A DNA stretch of 10,716 bases from an uncultured Pseudomonadota bacterium (GTDB lineage: Bacteria; Myxococcota_A; UBA796; GCA-2862545), in the NCBI GenBank assembly GCA_937891875.1, contig CALATR010000512.1:1-10716 (forward strand), given 5' to 3'. Below, in pieces: positions 6,437-10,716 of this stretch. Each line of letters starts with the position of its first letter. Within the stretch, counting starts at the first letter, position 1. A program made the translations under genes and the position numbers. Under the pieces are notes generated by a model, which was not told the origin of the DNA, ran no database searches, and saw only the letters and a program-made list of their open reading frames with translations.

Positions 6437-8230
6437 GTGACCGACCTGGACGACCTCGAGTACACCCCGCGCAAGCCGTGGTGGATCCTCGCCGTGGTCG
6501 CAGTCGTCGTGATTGTCGGTGCGGGCGGGCTCGCCGCGGCGTTCGTACTTCAAGGGCCGACGGCGCGTCCGGCGCGGGTGCTGGTCGCCGTCGAGCTGCA
6601 GCTGCAGGACGGCACCCGGGTCGGCTGGTGGCAGGGCGGCGAGGGTGCCGCGAACGTCTCCGCCGACCTGCAGGATCGCTACTTCGAGGATCTCGAGAAG
6701 CTGGGCTTCGACGTCGTCTCCCGGGCGACCGAGGGGCTGGGCGCGGAGCTGGATGCGGCCCGGTCCGACGCGGCTCGGGCCCAGGTGGCGCTGGCCCACG
6801 AGGCCGCCTGGTACGTGCCGGTCGTGCTGGAGGTGCAGAGCATCACGCCGATCGGTGCGAGCGGGGCGCACGTGGAGGTGGTGGCCCAGCCGCGCCTGCG
6901 CGTGATCCCCACCCTGGGTGGCGACGGGCCGGTCGACGTGCCCGAGCCCCTGCGCCTGCGCGCGGTCGGCCGGAACGAGCTGGCGGCGGTCCGCCGGATG
7001 GAGGGTGACCTCGTGTCCTGGAGCGCCCCGCCCCTCATCGCCACCCTGGTGGCGCAGCCCGGGTTGGCCCGCCTGCGCGACAACGACGGGCTGGAGCTGG
7101 AGGACGCGGCGGCGGCGTCCGCCCTGAAGCCGGCGTTCGACCACCTGAAGTACCGGGAGGCGGCGCTGGCGAACCTGGAGGAGCGCGCCAGCCTGGCGGC
7201 GGAGGTGGAGGCGGCCTCGGGCCTGCCCGCGGACGCGCGGATCAGCCCCTGGCACGGCTGGACCGCCCCACTCGGCTTCGGCCCCGACGGCACCGTGGTG
7301 GTCAAGGACGCCCAGCTGCGGATCGACGTGCCGCTGGGCAGCCACAAGCTCGAGGTCGAGGAGGTGCACGAGACGGTGGTCAAGCTCGCCCCGGACGGCT
7401 CTGCTCGCGAGCGTCTGCTCGACGAGTACAACTTCTACTCTCACCCCCACGTCAGCCGGGACGGCAGCACCCTGGTCGCCATCGCCGAGCAGCGCAGCAT
7501 GGCCATGGCCGTGGTCCTGGTCGACCTCGCGACCGGCGACGTCCAGCGCCCCTACCTGTCCGAGGAGAGCGATCTGTCCGGTCCCAAGCTGTCCCACGAC
7601 GGCGGGCGGCTGTTCTTCTGGAGCAAGCCCTGCCGGGACTGCCCCCCGGTGGGTCAGGTCCTCGACCGGGGCGCCACCGAGCCCGTCGAGGTCGTACACA
7701 TCGACGGCCGCACCCTGACCTGGCCCGCGTGGTCCCCCGACGCGGGCACGCTCTACTTCGGCGCGACCGACCCCGACGGCCGCCCCTCCGTGCTGGCCGT
7801 GAGCGTGCCCGGCGGCGAGGAGAGCACGGTCGTCGACGGCCGTGGCCTGTCCACCATCCGCGACGTGTGGACCCTGCCCGACGGCGATCTGGTCGTGAGT
7901 GCGCGCACCGCCGACTACGAGTCCCAGCTGCTGCGGGTGGACCTGCAGACCGGCGAGCGGGAGGTCGTGCACCAAGGCCCGCACGACAGCGTGGTCGTCG
8001 CCCCCGACGGCTCGCACCTGGCCGCCGAGCTCCGCGGCCTGAACGGCTGGGACATCCACGTGATCGACCTGGCCGACGGCACCGTGACCCAGGTGACCCG
8101 CGGCGACATGAACGAGCAGGTCGTCAGCTTCACCGCCGACGGCCAGCAGGTCATCTTCTACGTCGAGCACTACGAGAAGGAGTCGAAGGGGCGCTATCTG
8201 ACGGCGTATGTGGTGGGGATCGGGGGCTGA
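6437..8230 (+). CDS. Membrane-anchored TolB-like beta-propeller protein
   Basis: A 597-residue protein anchored by one N-terminal helix (about 16-38, after a short acidic and basic cytoplasmic lead ending PRKPWW), with the rest expected in the periplasm. Residues about 45-165 form an alpha/beta domain resembling, in pattern only, the N-terminal domains of TolB/CsgG-like envelope proteins: LVAVELQLQ, a helix YFEDLEKLGFDVVS, then a second helix and WYVPVVLEVQ. A helical, charged stretch (about 215-260) precedes a propeller region of repeated short strands with Asp-Gly turns: VSRDGSTL (339-346), LSHDGGRLFF (385-394), WSPDAGTLYF (431-440), LPDGDLVV (480-487), VAPDGSHLAA (521-530) and FTADGQQVIF (565-574). 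This is the WD40-like/PD40 pattern of TolB. A CxxC pair (C399, C402, in PCRDCPP) interrupts a blade. The GTG at 6437 is chosen from its strong ribosome-binding site. True TolB has a cleaved signal peptide and sits with tolA and pal, which are absent here, so the gene is not called tolB. Its role is unknown; it may be an envelope scaffold or sensor. Confidence 0.82.
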   Translation: MTDLDDLEYTPRKPWWILAVVAVVVIVGAGGLAAAFVLQGPTARPARVLVAVELQLQDGTRVGWWQGGEGAANVSADLQDRYFEDLEKLGFDVVSRATEGLGAELDAARSDAARAQVALAHEAAWYVPVVLEVQSITPIGASGAHVEVVAQPRLRVIPTLGGDGPVDVPEPLRLRAVGRNELAAVRRMEGDLVSWSAPPLIATLVAQPGLARLRDNDGLELEDAAAASALKPAFDHLKYREAALANLEERASLAAEVEAASGLPADARISPWHGWTAPLGFGPDGTVVVKDAQLRIDVPLGSHKLEVEEVHETVVKLAPDGSARERLLDEYNFYSHPHVSRDGSTLVAIAEQRSMAMAVVLVDLATGDVQRPYLSEESDLSGPKLSHDGGRLFFWSKPCRDCPPVGQVLDRGATEPVEVVHIDGRTLTWPAWSPDAGTLYFGATDPDGRPSVLAVSVPGGEESTVVDGRGLSTIRDVWTLPDGDLVVSARTADYESQLLRVDLQTGEREVVHQGPHDSVVVAPDGSHLAAELRGLNGWDIHVIDLADGTVTQVTRGDMNEQVVSFTADGQQVIFYVEHYEKESKGRYLTAYVVGIGG

Positions 8231-8246
8231 GCCGGATCCGGGCGCC

Positions 8247-9146
8247 CTAGGTCGCACACGTCGGGCAGCGCACCAGGATCGGCAGCCGGGCGTGCTGGAT
8301 CAGCTTGTCGGCGACGCTGCCGAACATCAGGCGCTTGAACCCGCCATAGCCGTGGGTGGCGAGCGCGATGACGTCGGCGCCCACGGTCTCGGCCGCCTCG
8401 ACGATCGCGTCGCTGACGCGGCTGGCCTGCACGACCCGGGTGTCGACCGCCACGCCCCGCTCCCGGGCGGACGCGGCCTGGCGCTCCAGGTACTGCTCGG
8501 CGTCGACCTTCACGTCCACGCCCTCCTTCGCGCCGATCACCCGCAGCAGGGTGCACCGCGCGCCCATCAGCGCGGCAAGCTCGACCGCCGGGGCGAGGAT
8601 CTGCTCGCTCAGGTCCGACCCATCGAGGGTGACGAGGATGTGCGTGAGCTCCGAGGTCGCTTCGCCCTCCACCGCCTCCTCGGTCGGCGGCACGAGCAGC
8701 AGAGGCACGTGGGAGCCACGGACCAGCTCGTCAGCGACGCTGCCGAGGCCGACCCGGGTCACCAGGCCCCGCGCGCGGGTCGTCATCACGATGAGATCGC
8801 TGTGGTGGGCCTTGGCCGTCTCGAGCAGGGTGCTGGCGACCGCGAAGGCATCGACCGAGGACCCGGTCAGCACCATGGTCTTCGGGCTGATCCCGGCGTC
8901 TGCGGCGGCCTTTCCGGCGGCCTCCGCCAGGTAGGCCTCCTCGGAGCGGATCACCTCGGCCTCACGCTCCGGGTCGACCTTGGTCATCCACGCGTTCTGG
9001 GCGTGGGGGTTGTCGAAGACGTAGGGCCGGTGCACCGACACCAGCTCCAGGGACGCGTGCGCATTGCGGGCGACGGCAGCCGCCAACGGCAGGGCCAGCT
9101 CGGCGGCGGGGGAGCCATCGAGCGGCACGAACAGGGAAGAGACCAT
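8247..9146 (-). CDS. Universal stress protein with two tandem UspA domains
   Basis: A cytoplasmic stress-response protein of 299 residues, about twice the length of a single UspA, in the usual tandem form. Domain 1 (about 2-153) starts FVPLDGS and ends with VGLGSVADELVRGSHVPLLLVP. Domain 2 (about 168-295) starts HILVTLDGS and carries the ATP-binding pattern THGYGG (264-269) followed by FGSVADKL. In domain 1 the matching site reads TTRARG, with the usual His-Gly replaced by Arg-Ala, so nucleotide binding there may be lost; domain 2 looks intact apart from Ala for the first Gly. The C-terminus has a CPTC pair (294-297). The ATG at 9146 is preferred because GGGAG (complement of 9152-9156) lies 5 bases upstream; an in-frame ATG at 9158 and the longer frame to 9203 lack such a site. 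It lies downstream of rng on the same strand with a 121-base gap, and is convergent with the propeller gene across 16 bases. Confidence 0.93.
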   Translation of the reverse strand: MVSSLFVPLDGSPAAELALPLAAAVARNAHASLELVSVHRPYVFDNPHAQNAWMTKVDPEREAEVIRSEEAYLAEAAGKAAADAGISPKTMVLTGSSVDAFAVASTLLETAKAHHSDLIVMTTRARGLVTRVGLGSVADELVRGSHVPLLLVPPTEEAVEGEATSELTHILVTLDGSDLSEQILAPAVELAALMGARCTLLRVIGAKEGVDVKVDAEQYLERQAASARERGVAVDTRVVQASRVSDAIVEAAETVGADVIALATHGYGGFKRLMFGSVADKLIQHARLPILVRCPTCAT

Positions 9147-9181
9147 GACAGCTCCCATCCAGTCGACATCGGCTGGGGTGT

Positions 9182-9204
9182 CGTGAGGTCTTCGTGGCCT
9201 CACG
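9182..9204 (-). terminator. Hairpin between rng and usp, possible weak terminator
   Basis: CGTGAGG (9182-9188) and CCTCACG (9198-9204) form a perfect 7-base stem with a 9-base loop, 64 to 86 bases beyond the rng stop on the minus strand. No T-run follows, so it is not a canonical intrinsic terminator; it may instead be an mRNA processing or stability element or part of the usp leader. The rest of the 121-base gap shows an imperfect inverted repeat (GTCCGAT/ATCCGAC, 9204-9221) and no clear promoter. Confidence 0.3.
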
Positions 9205-9267
9205 TCCGATCCCTATCCGACGCGGGCGGACCGGGCTGCGTCCGGGAGTGGCAGGCCAGCGTCCGCG

Positions 9268-10716
9268 CTACCGCGCGTAGACCTCGAACTGCTCGGGGTG
9301 GTAGTGCGCCAGCGCACGGACCACGATCCGCTTGCCGACCTTCTCCTCGGCCTGTTCGAGCTCCTCGTAGTGATCGCCGTACAGCAGGTCGGCGATGGCG
9401 GGCGTCGTGTTGACGAACACCTCGGTGACGCTGCCGGCGCGGCTGGCCTCACGCTGGACCTCGCGGATGATCTCGTAGCAGAGGCTGGCGCGCGCTCGGA
9501 CCACGCCGGTGCCGCTGCAGATGGGGCAGGACTCCGTCAGGTAGCGGTCGAGGCCCTCCTGCACGCGCTTGCGGGTCATCTCGACCAGGCCCAGGTCGCT
9601 GATCCGAAGCACGTTGGTGCGCGCGCGGTCCTTGCGCAGCGCGTCCTCCAGCGTCTTGTAGACCTTGTCCCGGTGGGCTTCCTTGTCCATGTCGACGAAG
9701 TCGATGATGATCAGGCCGCCGATGTTGCGCAGGCGCAGCTGGTAGACGACCTCCTCGACCGCTTCGAGGTTGAGCTGCAGGGTCGTGTCCTCGAGGCTCG
9801 TCTTGCCGACGAACTTGCCCGAGTTCACGTCGATGGCCATGAGGGCCTCGGTCTGGTCGACGACCAGGTACCCGCCACTCTTGAGCCAGACCTTGCGCCC
9901 CAGCGACTTCCGGATCTGCGTCTCGACGCCGTAGGTGTCGAAGACCGGGTCACGGCCTCGGTACAGCTGCACCCGATCCTTCAGCTTGGGCATGAAGTCG
10001 GTCATGAAGCCGCGCACCTCGTCGAAGAGGGCGCGATCGTCGACGACCACGCGGGTGACCTCGTCATCCATGAGGTCGCGCACGGTGCGCATGAGGATGC
10101 CGTACTCCTCGTGCAGGGCAGCGGGCGCCTTCTTCTCCTTGGCGACCTCCTGGATGCGCTCCCAGCTACGGTCGAGGAAGTCCATGTCGGCCTTGAGGCG
10201 CTCGGTGGACTGGCCCTCGCACACGGTGCGCACGATGTAGCCGGCGCCCTTGCGGCGGTTCTTCTCGACGAAGTCGCGCAAGCGGCGGCGCTCCCGGTCC
10301 TTCTCGATGCGGCGGGAGATTCCGACGTGCTCCACGGTCGGCATGAAGACCATGTAGCGGCCGGGCAGGGCGATGTGGGTCGTCAGGCGCGCGCCCTTCG
10401 TGCCGATCGGGTCCTTCGCGACCTGGACCACGATCTCCTGGCCCTCCTTGAGGAGGTCCTGGATGGGTGGCTGGCCGGACTTGCCGTTCTTCCTCGGCTT
10501 TGCGGACGTGCCCGGCTCGGGCTTCTGGTCGTCCTCGATGTGCAGGTGCAGCATCTCGGCGTAGATGTCGCCCACGTAGAGGAAGGCGGCGCGCTCGAGG
10601 CCGATGTCCACGAAGGCCGCCTGCATGCCCGGGAGCACGCGAACGACGCGCCCGAGGTAGACGTTGCCTACGAAGCCGCGGTTGTCCCCGCGATCGATGT
10701 GGAGTTCAGCAAGCTG
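9268..10716 (-). CDS. rng: Ribonuclease G (RNase E/G family), 5' end outside window
   Basis: An endoribonuclease that cuts single-stranded RNA in rRNA 5'-end maturation and mRNA decay. The frame is open to the window edge, so the first residues are missing; 482 residues are visible against about 489 in E. coli RNase G, with roughly 25 N-terminal residues absent. It begins in the family start region (RGFVGNVYLGRVVRVLPGMQ), then the S1 RNA-binding domain (about 13-115 of the visible part). The 5'-sensor and RNase H-like regions follow, then the catalytic metal-binding Asp296 in AIDVNSG and Asp339 in IIIDFVDM. The Zn-link cysteines are in CPICSGTG (397-404). The protein ends HPEQFEVYAR, matching the end of RNase G, with no RNase E-type scaffold tail. 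A Lys/Pro/Gly-rich insert of about 23 residues (62-84) lies inside the S1 domain, where it may be a flexible loop. A GTG at 10638 is internal to the conserved region and is not the start. usp lies downstream on the same strand. Confidence 0.96.
   Translation of the reverse strand, partial: QLAELHIDRGDNRGFVGNVYLGRVVRVLPGMQAAFVDIGLERAAFLYVGDIYAEMLHLHIEDDQKPEPGTSAKPRKNGKSGQPPIQDLLKEGQEIVVQVAKDPIGTKGARLTTHIALPGRYMVFMPTVEHVGISRRIEKDRERRRLRDFVEKNRRKGAGYIVRTVCEGQSTERLKADMDFLDRSWERIQEVAKEKKAPAALHEEYGILMRTVRDLMDDEVTRVVVDDRALFDEVRGFMTDFMPKLKDRVQLYRGRDPVFDTYGVETQIRKSLGRKVWLKSGGYLVVDQTEALMAIDVNSGKFVGKTSLEDTTLQLNLEAVEEVVYQLRLRNIGGLIIIDFVDMDKEAHRDKVYKTLEDALRKDRARTNVLRISDLGLVEMTRKRVQEGLDRYLTESCPICSGTGVVRARASLCYEIIREVQREASRAGSVTEVFVNTTPAIADLLYGDHYEELEQAEEKVGKRIVVRALAHYHPEQFEVYAR

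Noticed and set aside
8232..8241. CCGGATCCGG palindrome between the propeller and stress protein genes as a terminator
   Set aside because: It has no loop and no T-run, and a 10-base palindrome is not unusual at this GC content.
6371..8257. Minus-strand open frame of 628 codons opposite the propeller gene
   Set aside because: It mirrors the whole plus-strand gene; its product is low-complexity (His, Val, Gln, Gly and Arg rich) without domains, while the plus strand has a ribosome-binding site, membrane helix and propeller repeats. Stop-free antisense frames are expected at this GC content.
8208..9413. Plus-strand open frame of 401 codons opposite the universal stress protein and the end of rng
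   Set aside because: It spans two real minus-strand genes and has no domain or ribosome-binding support.
1..10716. tRNA, rRNA, CRISPR repeats, insertion sequences or phage genes
   Set aside because: Looked for on both strands; no conserved RNA segments, spaced direct repeats, transposase motifs or terminal inverted repeats were seen.

Overview
The window is about 10.7 kb of very GC-rich DNA (third codon positions are almost all G or C) from a Gram-negative-type bacterium. The mix of a hybrid histidine kinase, a BON-MscS channel with a signal peptide, a membrane-anchored TolB-like propeller and RNase G fits a Myxococcota/deltaproteobacterial-type chromosome. That taxonomic guess is inference from style only; no rRNA or tRNA is present. 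Genes are packed tightly, no stretch over 300 bases lacks a gene, and I see no mobile element, CRISPR array, integrase or att-like repeat.

Left part (1-2654): the 3' portion of a hybrid sensor kinase (HisKA, HATPase_c, receiver) meets a convergent glycosyltransferase of the TIGR04282/DUF2064 type, the two stop codons sharing a CTAG. Upstream of the glycosyltransferase on the minus strand, and overlapping it by 23 bases, is a multi-pass membrane protein ending in a DUF3817 domain. A 122-base divergent spacer holding two dyad-symmetric elements separates it from a GlxA-family regulator (DJ-1/PfpI-like domain plus AraC-type HTH).

Middle (2777-6262): the GlxA regulator has no stop codon where its family normally ends. 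Its frame stays open for another 131 codons and runs 316 bases into the next gene, a BON-domain MscS-type mechanosensitive channel with a signal peptide. Convergent to the channel is a 391-residue protein that I do not recognise.

Right part (6263-10716): a 174-base divergent spacer with a perfect 14-base palindrome separates that orphan from a membrane-anchored beta-propeller protein of 597 residues. Convergent to the propeller gene is a two-domain universal stress protein, and upstream of it on the same strand is RNase G (rng), cut by the window edge.

Most of the window looks like ordinary chromosomal housekeeping, regulatory and stress genes, and I do not see a clear multi-gene new system. 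The least explained parts are the divergent pair (orphan 391-residue protein and anchored propeller) around the palindrome, and the open-ended regulator that overlaps the channel gene.
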